Positions 1 through 7,333 of a stretch of 16,364 nt of DNA are shown one piece after another; within the stretch, counting starts at the first letter, position 1; every line of letters starts with the position of its first letter. Source of the DNA: Candidatus Peribacterales bacterium (GTDB lineage Bacteria > Patescibacteriota > Gracilibacteria > Peribacterales > Peribacteraceae); assembly GCA_021731345.1 (NCBI GenBank), contig JAKFXO010000012.1, forward strand, positions 1 through 16,364. The letters are read 5' to 3'. The notes under the pieces are model-generated. The model had not been told where the DNA came from. It did no database searches and saw only the letters and a program-made list of their open reading frames with translations. The position numbers and the translations under genes are program-made.

Positions 1-147
1 GGACTCTCCTGCGTCTTCACCGGACCGGGAACCATCTACATGCAAACCAGAAACATGCGAACGTTTGCAGAAAGCCTGAACCCATTCTTACCGCAGCGCG
101 GTAAGTCACAGGGGCTCGGCTTCCTCGGCAACGTCTTCGGAGGCTAA
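1..147 (+). CDS. AIM24/TIGR00266-like protein, 3' end (partial)
   Basis: Frame 1 is open from the window edge to a TAA at 145-147 and gives 48 residues. The piece FTGPGTIYMQTR (residues 6-17), followed by a helix-like stretch and a Gly/Phe-rich end (GFLGNVFGG), matches my recollection of the C-terminus of the TIGR00266/AIM24 family, beta-rich proteins of poorly defined role. The start and most of the protein lie outside the window. Its stop overlaps the stop of the convergent RSH-transporter gene by 3 nt (144-147), so there is no room for a separate terminator between them. The family call rests on the short GPGT-IYxQTR segment only. Confidence 0.6.
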   Translation, partial: GLSCVFTGPGTIYMQTRNMRTFAESLNPFLPQRGKSQGLGFLGNVFGG

Positions 148-3100
148 AGACCTTTCTTTTGGCAACGTCCATTGACGACTTCAGCGAGGATGGATGCCGA
201 GACGATGGCAATGCCGCCAAGGATGAAGAGCGGTGTAGATACTTTGAGATCGAAGAATAAAATCTCTGCCGAGAACGCGATGAGCGGAGCCAAATTTAGC
301 ATGAGGAACGCAAGAAGACCGTCGATACGGCGGAAGGCTTCGAACGTAAGGACAAGTCCTACAAGCGTCAGGAAGCCCACTCCAAGGCCTGTGAACCACT
401 GCACCGGCGTCAGGTTGTACGTGATGGTTCCCAGATCAAACACATTGACGCCACCGATGAGGAAGAACGTGACAACAGCAATCCAGAGGAAGTGGTGTGT
501 GGCAAGTGAGACGCTGTTGGTCGCCTGTTTGCTGTACTTGATATAGTGGATGTTACTCATGATGAACGCGACATCCGAGAACGCAATGAGGAGTGCGAAA
601 AAGTCTCCAAGGACACCACCGCCCGAGCGAAGGACATCATTGTAGATAAGTAGTGTTCCCCCAAGCGCACTAAGGGCGAAGATGAGGAACATCTGCTGGA
701 TGTTACGAGCGGAGCGGAAGTATGAAATACGCTCACGCCAAATCACGAAGCCCAGAAGCAGCGCAAAGATCGGCGCATAGCTGAGAATAAGATTCACATT
801 CGTTGCTGTCGTGAAGAGAAGACTCTTATGAAGGAAGTAGTTATACGAAAGGTTAGCGACGACGATGATCCAGAAGTAACGGTTGTACGGCGTTCCATAG
901 GCAAGACGCTCATTTTTGGTGCGGAATACATTGAGCAGTGCGATGGCGACAAAACCCGTAATGGCGCCGGCAATCGCCCAAATATTGACCCTGAGCAGCG
1001 GGCTAAGCTGCTGGAGCGGCGTATAGCGGATCAGCACGGGCTCAATGCCCCAGATGAGCACCGCACCAAAGCGAAGCATGTATCCAATTACCTTAGTACG
1101 CAGCACCACCGGAGCATCCGTTCGCTTTTTTGCAGACTCAAACAGAAGAAATGTCTCAGCAAATCGATATCCCAAAAAGAGCATAGCGACTGCAAAGAGT
1201 GCGAGCACAAAAAGCACCGCCGAACCGGTACGAAGGAGTGGGAGCTTCCACGTCACGAGAACGATACCAAGCATGTTCAGGAAAAAGCCGAGCCCGAAGT
1301 ACCACCTCTCCCTGCGTAGGAGCACGACGTATGACCGCAGATACGAAAGGATGTACGAATTGGTAATCAGGATAGGTAGGAGCGGCAAAATAAAGGCTAA
1401 GACAAGCGCAGTTGAGGATAGGCGCTGCAACTGCTCACTATATTTTCCAAGGAGCGTGAGGTCGAGAAGAACGACTCCGATCGCAAACGTGAAAAGGAAT
1501 GCGATGAACATTTTCTGACGCATGGAGAGAACAGTCTCCACTTTGGAAATCCATTCCTGCCTTTCAAGAACGTCAATGAAGTCTGCAAAGTGCAAACGAT
1601 CCGCAGAGCTACCATTGAGATGAATATCGGTCGAAATACCTTGTCCACTTTTGACACGGACATTCTCCACTGTGACATCAGACTGGCTAATGACATCATT
1701 GAGCTGAGAGAGCACATCCTGACCCGTCACCGTGATATGCAAACGGAAGCCATAACGCTTCTGGGTGGCTGAAGGAAGCAATTTCCGCTGATGATCTGGG
1801 TAGAGAAAAAAGACGATATCACGTGCGCGGATGACGCCTTCGCCGATCATGGAGAGCACCTGATCAAACGATTGGCGCCTGAAATTATCTGCAACGTTTT
1901 GGCACTGTGCATGTGACAGTCCTGAAATCAGTCCTTTGTTGTAGTGGTCCAATTCTTTCTGCAGCAAGGTTGCTCCTAACGTTATTTTTTCCGATCTGTC
2001 GTTTTTCTTGAGCACATCGACAATGTGAAATCTCGCATGTCTCGTCGCAACCATCTGCAGCCAATCAAACGTCGCATGCAAATGCTTTGGGTCCATCGTG
2101 ACATGAACTTCGTCATCCTCTTTCAACACTTCAGAACCGACGACAGGGCGACCATTGATGGTGAGTCCGCTCGTTTTCCCTGCTTTCTCGTTGTAGAGCG
2201 CGTACGCCGCATCAAGCGCTGTGGAGCCCTTCGGAAGCGACATACGCTTGCGGTCAACATTCACGGAAATAGTCTCCCGCAAAATGTCTGACTCAAGCGC
2301 CTCCCAAAACGCTGTGCTGGAATCACGTGTCTTGAGATCGAAAGACTCCGTACGTTTGAGCCAAGCAAAACTTGGTGGCTCTGGTCGCGCAGGATCAAAA
2401 AGAGCAACAGCAATTCCTGACATCGCTTGCTCGTACATTTCGGGAGTGCGAATACGCACCTCGATGACAGAGCCATCTTGGAGTGTCACAAACGTATGCA
2501 GACTCTGGTATCCAGCATCGCTCGGAGCGGCGACAAAGTCTCTAAATTGACCACTGACAGGTCTGTAGAGCGTGTGGAGTGTCTTGAGAAGCTGGTAACA
2601 ATCATCTTCCGTACGGACGATAACGCTCAGTGAAAAGGCATCTTGCAGAAGAGGATTGCCACCGCGCTGCTCTGTTCGCTCATGGAAAATGAGTAAGTTT
2701 CGCGGAAACATGGTGACCGAGATGAGCCCGTACGATTCTGCGTACTTCCGAAGCTCATGCTCCACCGACTCTGAGATGCGTGCAGCCGGAATGCACATTG
2801 CATCACGCCTCGCGAGTTCGGCAGGCCCCGTATCAAACGCATGCGGGACGCAGTATTCGGCAAACGTACGACGAACGTTGCGTAGGCCTAAGTGAAACGC
2901 GATTTTGTAGTACACCGTGAGTGTTTCGATAGCAAAGCGACGACGGCGTTCAGCCGTAGGTAATGAACCAATGGTCTGAACGTTGTGAAGGCGATCAGCA
3001 AGCTTAATGAGGATGCTACGCATATCGAGCCGCATGACGTCGAAAAGCTTTCGAAGCGTCTCGATTTTGCGGTCGAGCGGCAAGTCTGGACTCAGGTCAG

Positions 3101-3416
3101 CCTGTGAAAATTTCGTAATTCCTTCAACGAGCAATGCAACTTTGCGTCCGAACTTCACCGCAATCTCTTCTTTATGTACCGGCGTATCTTCTAGAACGTC
3201 ATGGAGGAGGGCCGCAATAACCGTATCTCTATCCGCTTTCCAGCCAGCCACGATCTCAGCAACGTGAATGACGTGCGTCACATACGGCGTGCCGTCTTCG
3301 CGCTTCTGAGGCTCGTGAGCCTGCACTGCAAAATCAAAGGCATGACGAACATCATTCAGGTCCCCTGCTGATAAATGCTTCAAGAGAGCCGCAAGGTGAC
3401 GGAAATCGGGCTGCAT
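144..3416 (-). CDS. RelA/SpoT-type (p)ppGpp hydrolase/synthetase fused to an EamA/DMT-type membrane transporter region
   Basis: The protein has 1090 residues. HD hydrolase (about 20-190): HVIHVAE (48-54), LLHDVLEDT (70-78) and KLADRLHN (138-145) are intact. Synthetase-like domain (about 225-345): GYQSLHT (302-308), EVRIRT (319-324) and Asp259 are kept, but the basic substrate-binding stretch before it is degraded. TGS domain about 382-442, helical linker, ACT-like domain about 556-632. Residues 636-750 then hold about four hydrophobic helices and 775-1082 about ten more in an EamA (drug/metabolite transporter) pattern. Usual RSH proteins are about 700-750 residues and soluble. The ATG is the first possible start, since an in-frame TAA lies just upstream; TATACT at 3428-3433 gives a leader of only a few nt. 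Known: RSH enzymes make or break (p)ppGpp. Inferred: a membrane-anchored alarmone enzyme or sensor-transporter, probably hydrolase-biased. Confidence 0.9.
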   Translation of the reverse strand: MQPDFRHLAALLKHLSAGDLNDVRHAFDFAVQAHEPQKREDGTPYVTHVIHVAEIVAGWKADRDTVIAALLHDVLEDTPVHKEEIAVKFGRKVALLVEGITKFSQADLSPDLPLDRKIETLRKLFDVMRLDMRSILIKLADRLHNVQTIGSLPTAERRRRFAIETLTVYYKIAFHLGLRNVRRTFAEYCVPHAFDTGPAELARRDAMCIPAARISESVEHELRKYAESYGLISVTMFPRNLLIFHERTEQRGGNPLLQDAFSLSVIVRTEDDCYQLLKTLHTLYRPVSGQFRDFVAAPSDAGYQSLHTFVTLQDGSVIEVRIRTPEMYEQAMSGIAVALFDPARPEPPSFAWLKRTESFDLKTRDSSTAFWEALESDILRETISVNVDRKRMSLPKGSTALDAAYALYNEKAGKTSGLTINGRPVVGSEVLKEDDEVHVTMDPKHLHATFDWLQMVATRHARFHIVDVLKKNDRSEKITLGATLLQKELDHYNKGLISGLSHAQCQNVADNFRRQSFDQVLSMIGEGVIRARDIVFFLYPDHQRKLLPSATQKRYGFRLHITVTGQDVLSQLNDVISQSDVTVENVRVKSGQGISTDIHLNGSSADRLHFADFIDVLERQEWISKVETVLSMRQKMFIAFLFTFAIGVVLLDLTLLGKYSEQLQRLSSTALVLAFILPLLPILITNSYILSYLRSYVVLLRRERWYFGLGFFLNMLGIVLVTWKLPLLRTGSAVLFVLALFAVAMLFLGYRFAETFLLFESAKKRTDAPVVLRTKVIGYMLRFGAVLIWGIEPVLIRYTPLQQLSPLLRVNIWAIAGAITGFVAIALLNVFRTKNERLAYGTPYNRYFWIIVVANLSYNYFLHKSLLFTTATNVNLILSYAPIFALLLGFVIWRERISYFRSARNIQQMFLIFALSALGGTLLIYNDVLRSGGGVLGDFFALLIAFSDVAFIMSNIHYIKYSKQATNSVSLATHHFLWIAVVTFFLIGGVNVFDLGTITYNLTPVQWFTGLGVGFLTLVGLVLTFEAFRRIDGLLAFLMLNLAPLIAFSAEILFFDLKVSTPLFILGGIAIVSASILAEVVNGRCQKKGL

Positions 3417-3427
3417 ACCTTATGCCA

Positions 3428-3433
3428 AGTATA
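3428..3433 (-). promoter_or_regulatory. -10-like box before the RSH-transporter gene
   Basis: TATACT on the minus strand ends 11 nt before the ATG at 3416, so transcription would start within a few bases of the start codon. No convincing -35 is seen at 16-18 nt. It lies just downstream of the terminator at 3459-3481, so the gene could have its own promoter as well as read-through from upstream. Confidence 0.4.
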
Positions 3434-3458
3434 AACCACCTGGATTCAAACGTTACAC

Positions 3459-3481
3459 GAAAAAAGGCCCCGAAGGGCCTT
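3459..3481 (-). terminator. Intrinsic terminator with UUCG tetraloop
   Basis: On the minus strand a perfect 7-bp stem, AAGGCCC/GGGCCTT, closes a TTCG loop and runs into a T tract. It ends transcripts that come from pyrD or from the small unit at 3507-3603, and sits about 43 nt upstream of the RSH-transporter start. The UUCG tetraloop and T tail make this the clearest terminator in the window. Confidence 0.88.
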
Positions 3482-3506
3482 CTCTCGTTAATGGGCTTTA
3501 GGTCGT

Positions 3507-3542
3507 TTAGTGACCGCAGCCGCAGGATCCGCCTCCAAACAT
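3507..3542 (-). CDS. Putative 11-residue Gly/Cys-rich leader peptide or micro-ORF
   Basis: ATG at 3540-3542 to TAA at 3507-3509 encodes MFGGGSCGCGH. It lies about 30 nt after a strong -10 and 26 nt before a terminator, so it is the only ORF wholly inside this short transcript. No SD is visible before the ATG; an in-frame TTG at 3567-3569 would give 20 residues. The C-x-C plus His end could bind a metal or act as a cysteine/glycine-reading leader peptide. The stop codon sits in the loop of a small GGTC/GACC hairpin. The next gene on this strand is the RSH-transporter fusion. I do not recognise a family; it may instead be a small RNA. Confidence 0.4.
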   Translation of the reverse strand: MFGGGSCGCGH

Positions 3543-3573
3543 GTGAATGATGGGGAATGAATAGAACAACGTC

Positions 3574-3603
3574 AGTATAGTTTAGTACTAAACCAATTGT
3601 CAA
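3574..3603 (-). promoter_or_regulatory. Sigma70-type promoter of the micro-ORF unit with palindromic operator in the spacer
   Basis: Minus strand: TTGACA (3598-3603), 18-nt spacer, TATACT (3574-3579). The spacer contains GTTTAGTACTAAAC, a perfect 14-bp palindrome at 3580-3593. A palindrome placed between -35 and -10 is typical of a repressor operator. I cannot name the repressor from the sequence. Confidence 0.75.
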
Positions 3604-3642
3604 TACTCAAAGAGAGAATAACTTGACGTTTTCCCTCTACAT

Positions 3643-4575
3643 TTAAAGGATCTTGAGTTTTCCTTTTGCTGCTGCGATGTTCTTATACCCCTTCTTCTTC
3701 AAAATCTCCGCAAGTTCACGATCAATGCGTTCAAAACATCCCGCACCTTCCTGCATGAAGATGGTGCCTACCTGTACTGCATCCGCACCACAGAGCAAGA
3801 ACTCAAAAGCATCACGTCCGGTCTTGATACCTCCAACACCAATAATTGCCATTCGGTCGCCAAGCATCTGAGAGAACGCTCTGACATTCGCGAGAGCAAC
3901 AGGCTTGATGTACTCACCACCAAGTCCTCCAAATCCACCTTTCGGTTTGATGAGTGGCGTCTCTGTGTCGGCATCAATGATGAGAGTGTTGCCCACGGAA
4001 TTAATGCAAGTCAAAAAAGCGATGGGGAACTTCTTAAAGATTGCTGCTGCAGCGTCCCAGTGTGCGGGATCAAAGTACGGTGGGAGCTTGATACCAATCG
4101 GCTTCGTGCCACCAAGTGCAAAGAGATCTTTCAGCAATTGTTCAGTCATCTCAAAATCATAACCGATCTGCGGCTTTCCCTTAAGGTTCGGGCAGGAAAA
4201 ATTAAGCTCGATGAGATCAACATCACTGTCGATGAATGCCTTCGTCAGCACTGGGAAATCATCCGGCTTCATGCCGGCAAGGCTCGCAATGATGGGTTTC
4301 TTCGTGCGTGCTCGCAATGTCGGCACCATGTCGATGTAGGCTTTCAAGCCGAGATTCGGCAACCCCATACTATTGATGGACCCGAGTGGCACATCACAAT
4401 ACCGAGGCTCTTCATTCCCCTCTCGTGGCTCTAGTGTGCATGTCTTGATCACAACTCCGCCTGCATGACTATCTGCAATAATAGTGAGCTCATCGAACGT
4501 CACATCTTTTGGTCCTGATGCGTTGAAAATATAAGAGTGGAGCTCGACTCCTGCGATCTGTGTCTTGGTGCTCAT
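3643..4575 (-). CDS. pyrD: Dihydroorotate dehydrogenase, class 1A
   Basis: With the ATG at 4573-4575 the product has 310 residues, close to the 311 of Lactococcus PyrDA. It oxidises dihydroorotate to orotate in UMP synthesis using FMN; class 1A enzymes are cytosolic and normally use fumarate. Visible features: IKTCTLEPREGN (43-54; Lys44), GSINSMGLPNLG (65-76), NFSCPNLKGKPQIGYDF (125-141) with the catalytic Cys128 that marks class 1, IKLPPYFD (162-169; Lys163), and the flavin-phosphate segment IIGVGGIKTGRDAFE (244-258). A TTG six codons upstream (4591-4593) could extend it, but family length favours the ATG. It lies 24 nt after pyrG. No SD is present; TATACT at 4584-4589 suggests a leaderless message besides read-through from pyrG. 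Very confident of family and class. Confidence 0.95.
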   Translation of the reverse strand: MSTKTQIAGVELHSYIFNASGPKDVTFDELTIIADSHAGGVVIKTCTLEPREGNEEPRYCDVPLGSINSMGLPNLGLKAYIDMVPTLRARTKKPIIASLAGMKPDDFPVLTKAFIDSDVDLIELNFSCPNLKGKPQIGYDFEMTEQLLKDLFALGGTKPIGIKLPPYFDPAHWDAAAAIFKKFPIAFLTCINSVGNTLIIDADTETPLIKPKGGFGGLGGEYIKPVALANVRAFSQMLGDRMAIIGVGGIKTGRDAFEFLLCGADAVQVGTIFMQEGAGCFERIDRELAEILKKKGYKNIAAAKGKLKIL

Positions 4576-4583
4576 CAAACGAG

Positions 4584-4612
4584 AGTATACCAAAACGATC
4601 TAGTTTTTTACA
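4584..4612 (-). promoter_or_regulatory. Candidate internal promoter for leaderless pyrD
   Basis: Minus strand: TGTAAA (4607-4612), 17-nt spacer, TATACT (4584-4589) preceded by TGG (extended -10). Only 8 nt separate the -10 from the pyrD ATG, so the transcript would begin at or next to the start codon. The -35 overlaps the last codons of pyrG and is weak (3 of 6). Confidence 0.5.
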
Positions 4613-6237
4613 GCTTCACCCATGAAAGCCTCAAATAGTGGATGAGGACGGTGTGGGCGGCTCTTGAACTCAGGGTGGAATTGGCTGCCGACCATGAACG
4701 GATGATCTTTGATCTCCACGATCTCCATGAGTCCGGTTGCCGGCCACTCGCCAGAGAACACGAGTCCCTTGTCCTCGAGCTTCTTGCGGAAGTCGTTATT
4801 GAATTCGTAACGGTGGCGATGCCTTTCGCTGATCTCAGGGGTGCCGTACGCAGCGTAGGCTTTCGTACCCTTCTTGAGCTTGCACTGGAACTGACCGAGT
4901 CGCAGCGTTCCTCCCATCGACCTTCCTTTATGCTGATCCGGTAGGAAGTGCACGACGTATTTCTCATGACCAAACTTCTCTTTCTCATCGAATTCCTGAC
5001 TCGTGAGCTCAGGATCATTGAGCATCGCACGAGCGAATTCGATTGCTAAGAGTTGTGATCCGAGACACAAACCAAGATACGGCGTCTTACTCGTACGAGC
5101 GTAACCTGCTGCGAGGATTTTTCCTTCGATGCCACGCGTGCCAAATCCACCCGGAACAATGACACCTGCACAGGACTTCAGTTGCGCCCACACTTTTGCA
5201 TCTTTCTTCTCAAGCTTCTCAGAATCCACCCATACAACCTCCGCTTTGCGGCCGTGGAAGACAGCAGCAGATTTGATGGATTCGATGACGGAGAGATATG
5301 CGTCGTCTAAGTCCGTGTACTTACCAACGAGTGCGATCTTGATGGGTTTTACGGCTTTCTCATGCCGTTTCATCCCCTCCTCCCATTCCTTCATATTCGG
5401 ACGAAGGTTACCAAGCTTGAGCTTTCTACCGATGACGCTCGCAATATTGTATTTCTGAAAATTAAATGGCACATCGTAAATAGATTTCACCGTCTGCGCC
5501 GGAATGACAGCATCACGCTCAACGTCGCAGAAACGACTGATCTTATCGAGAAGCTCTGTCGGAATATCGTAGTCAGCGCGAGCGAGGATCATATCCGGCT
5601 GCAGACCAATGCGGCGCAGTTCACGAACTGAGAGCTGTGTCGGCTTCGTCTTGAGTTCCTTGGAACCTGCAAGGTACGGCAGAAGTGTGAGATGTACGTG
5701 GAAAATAGTGTCCGAACCAAGCTCCGAACGCATCTGACGAATAGCCTCAAGGAATGGCTCACCCTCAATGTCTCCAACGGTTCCACCTACTTCAACCATC
5801 ATAATATCTGCCTTACTTTCTTTGGCTGCCTTCTTCATCCAATCTTTGATTGCGTTGGTGATGTGCGGAACGACTTGGATGGTGCCTCCGAGGAAATCTC
5901 CTTTGCGCTCACGAGCGAGAACCTCTGTATAAATGCGGCCAGTCGTCACGGTGCTTAGTCGGCTCATCGGTTCATCGATGAAGCGCTCGTAGTGACCAAG
6001 ATCAAGATCTGTCTCAGCGCCGTCATCCGTCACAAACACTTCACCGTGCTGAAACGGACTCATGGTTCCTGGATCAACGTTCAAGTATGGATCCAGCTTC
6101 TGCACGAATACCTTGAAGCCGCAGGCCTTCATGATGGCTCCGATGCTTGCGGTTGCGATCCCCTTTCCAAGCGAGGAACAGATGCCACCCGTGACAATAA
6201 TGTACTTCGTTCCGGACTTGGACTTCTTTGTAGGCAT
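4600..6237 (-). CDS. pyrG: CTP synthase (glutamine hydrolysing)
   Basis: 545 residues, the usual full length. It converts UTP to CTP with ATP and glutamine as the last step of pyrimidine nucleotide synthesis in the cytoplasm. Synthetase half: TGGICSSLGKGIA (16-28, P-loop), LDPYLNVDPGTMSPFQHGEV (48-67), DDGAETDLDLGHYERF (71-86), VEVGGTVGDIE (148-158). Glutaminase half: VPGGFGTRG (361-369), GLCLGSQ with nucleophile Cys391, lid segment MGGTLRLG (441-448), and QFHPEFKSRP with His521 and Glu523. All catalytic parts are present. The ATG at 6235-6237 has a pyrimidine-rich leader without SD. pyrD follows 24 nt downstream, so the two probably form a pyrimidine operon read from 6303-6330. Confidence 0.97.
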   Translation of the reverse strand: MPTKKSKSGTKYIIVTGGICSSLGKGIATASIGAIMKACGFKVFVQKLDPYLNVDPGTMSPFQHGEVFVTDDGAETDLDLGHYERFIDEPMSRLSTVTTGRIYTEVLARERKGDFLGGTIQVVPHITNAIKDWMKKAAKESKADIMMVEVGGTVGDIEGEPFLEAIRQMRSELGSDTIFHVHLTLLPYLAGSKELKTKPTQLSVRELRRIGLQPDMILARADYDIPTELLDKISRFCDVERDAVIPAQTVKSIYDVPFNFQKYNIASVIGRKLKLGNLRPNMKEWEEGMKRHEKAVKPIKIALVGKYTDLDDAYLSVIESIKSAAVFHGRKAEVVWVDSEKLEKKDAKVWAQLKSCAGVIVPGGFGTRGIEGKILAAGYARTSKTPYLGLCLGSQLLAIEFARAMLNDPELTSQEFDEKEKFGHEKYVVHFLPDQHKGRSMGGTLRLGQFQCKLKKGTKAYAAYGTPEISERHRHRYEFNNDFRKKLEDKGLVFSGEWPATGLMEIVEIKDHPFMVGSQFHPEFKSRPHRPHPLFEAFMGEAVKN

Positions 6238-6302
6238 AGGAGAAAGAGGGAGGAATCTTTTTGGGAGACCTCTGTAGAGAAAATTTCTCGAGCCCGCCGT
6301 GA

Positions 6303-6330
6303 ATTCTACTTATTTTAAGACAATTTGCAA
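6303..6330 (-). promoter_or_regulatory. Candidate pyrG promoter
   Basis: Minus strand: TTGCAA (6325-6330), 16-nt spacer, TAGAAT (6303-6308), which leaves a leader of about 55-60 nt before the pyrG ATG. The leader ends in a C/T-rich tract without an SD. No known pyr attenuator or PyrR site was recognised. Confidence 0.5.
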
Positions 6331-6334
6331 GGTA

Positions 6335-7189
6335 CTAGACGCCGGTGAGCTGACTGCCGTTAGAGTTCTCAAAATCCAATTCGTGCTCTTCGGCGATCAT
6401 TTGAAGTCGTTCGGTCGAAAGCGGTGCGTCTCCCATGTAGAAATACTCGCCTTGGCGGTTTCCGGTAGAACGGTGTGGATCAAATCCACATGCATCGCCA
6501 TGCCGAAGGTGCGTCTTGTCTTTCCATGCGGCGCCGCGCACTTTGCGCTTGAGCACCCAGAGATGCTCCCTTGAGGGATGCTCGGGGTCCATCGCATTCA
6601 TTTCCGCGAGAAGGAAATCTCCTTTTGTAAGATGTGTCCTCATGGGGCGCTTCCGCTTCGCATGCTGAATGAGTTCGCGACCTGGGCCGCCGAGCCACAG
6701 TCGTTCAAGAACGGACTGAGGCAGCTGTTCGTAGTCATACCAAATCTCATGCTCCGAACCGACGGGCAACCCACGCTCACCATGCTTACTCTCTTTCGGC
6801 GCGAGAAGAAGACGGAGGTATTGGGCTTTTTGTGTGTGAACGACGGCGCGCAAAGCGTCTAAAATTTTGTTCTGTGGATGCGGATCAAGGAGAGCGATCC
6901 GTGTTTTTACCATCGCGTCGTCACCATCAAGAAACATCTGAGTCGACGCCGAATCGCCACCGAAGAGAGAAAGTTGATCGACGGAACTTCGGGTGCTTCT
7001 ATGAATTTCTGCGATGCCACTCCGATCGTGGAGCGCTCTAAAAAGCTCACGTTGCGCAGGCAAGAGCGGCACCCGAATGAGTGCCCCGTATGATGGGACA
7101 CCGTACTTAGGATGCGGCGCGGCGGCAGATACATCATCGAGTTCGATGACGTAACCGTCGGCCGTCGTCATAGCTCGATTGAAATTCAT
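6335..7189 (-). CDS. Hypothetical protein, 284 residues, family not recognised
   Basis: The ATG at 7187-7189 opens a 284-residue frame ending 97 nt before the pyrG start. It is a charged, soluble-looking protein without signal peptide or membrane helix. Notable pieces are SYGALIRVPLLPAQRELFRALHD near residues 33-55, a middle stretch rich in Arg/Lys (HAKRKRPMRTHLTKGDF), and a C-terminal part rich in His/Gly/Asp (HGDACGFDPHRSTGNRQGEYFYMGD) that could be a ligand or metal site. It matches no family I know. It is divergent from the tandem GTP cyclohydrolase II-like gene across a 144-nt gap. No SD or clear promoter supports this start; ATG at 7169-7171 is an alternative. Frame length without a competing gene is the main evidence that it is real. 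Confidence 0.75.
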   Translation of the reverse strand: MNFNRAMTTADGYVIELDDVSAAAPHPKYGVPSYGALIRVPLLPAQRELFRALHDRSGIAEIHRSTRSSVDQLSLFGGDSASTQMFLDGDDAMVKTRIALLDPHPQNKILDALRAVVHTQKAQYLRLLLAPKESKHGERGLPVGSEHEIWYDYEQLPQSVLERLWLGGPGRELIQHAKRKRPMRTHLTKGDFLLAEMNAMDPEHPSREHLWVLKRKVRGAAWKDKTHLRHGDACGFDPHRSTGNRQGEYFYMGDAPLSTERLQMIAEEHELDFENSNGSQLTGV

Positions 7190-7322
7190 CGGTACGCAAA
7201 GAAAGGTGGATCAAAATACTATCGTCACGTAAAAACGCAATCGGATTCTTTGCGTATTGCGATGCCGTAAATCGAGCTCCGAAAGAATGTTGTTTGCCAT
7301 GAAAGGGTATTTTTGTAACCAT
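7134..7322 (-). CDS. Possible small ORF (62 residues) overlapping the 284-residue gene
   Basis: The ATG at 7320-7322 is preceded by GGAGGGGC, an SD-like run though close to the start. The 62 residues begin MVTKIPFHGKQHSFGARFTA and are of balanced composition. The frame fills the otherwise empty gap 7190-7322 and overlaps the 284-residue gene by 56 nt in another frame. It could be a real coupled small gene, the true N-terminus of the next protein after a frameshift, or chance. Low confidence. Confidence 0.22.
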   Translation of the reverse strand: MVTKIPFHGKQHSFGARFTASQYAKNPIAFLRDDSILIHLSLRTDEFQSSYDDGRRLRHRTR

Positions 7323-7333
7323 GCCCCTCCACT

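Noticed and set aside
3352..3603. 83-residue minus-strand frame across the intergenic region
   Set aside because: It would run through the promoter and the UUCG terminator and into the RSH gene in another frame; start is within the -35 box.
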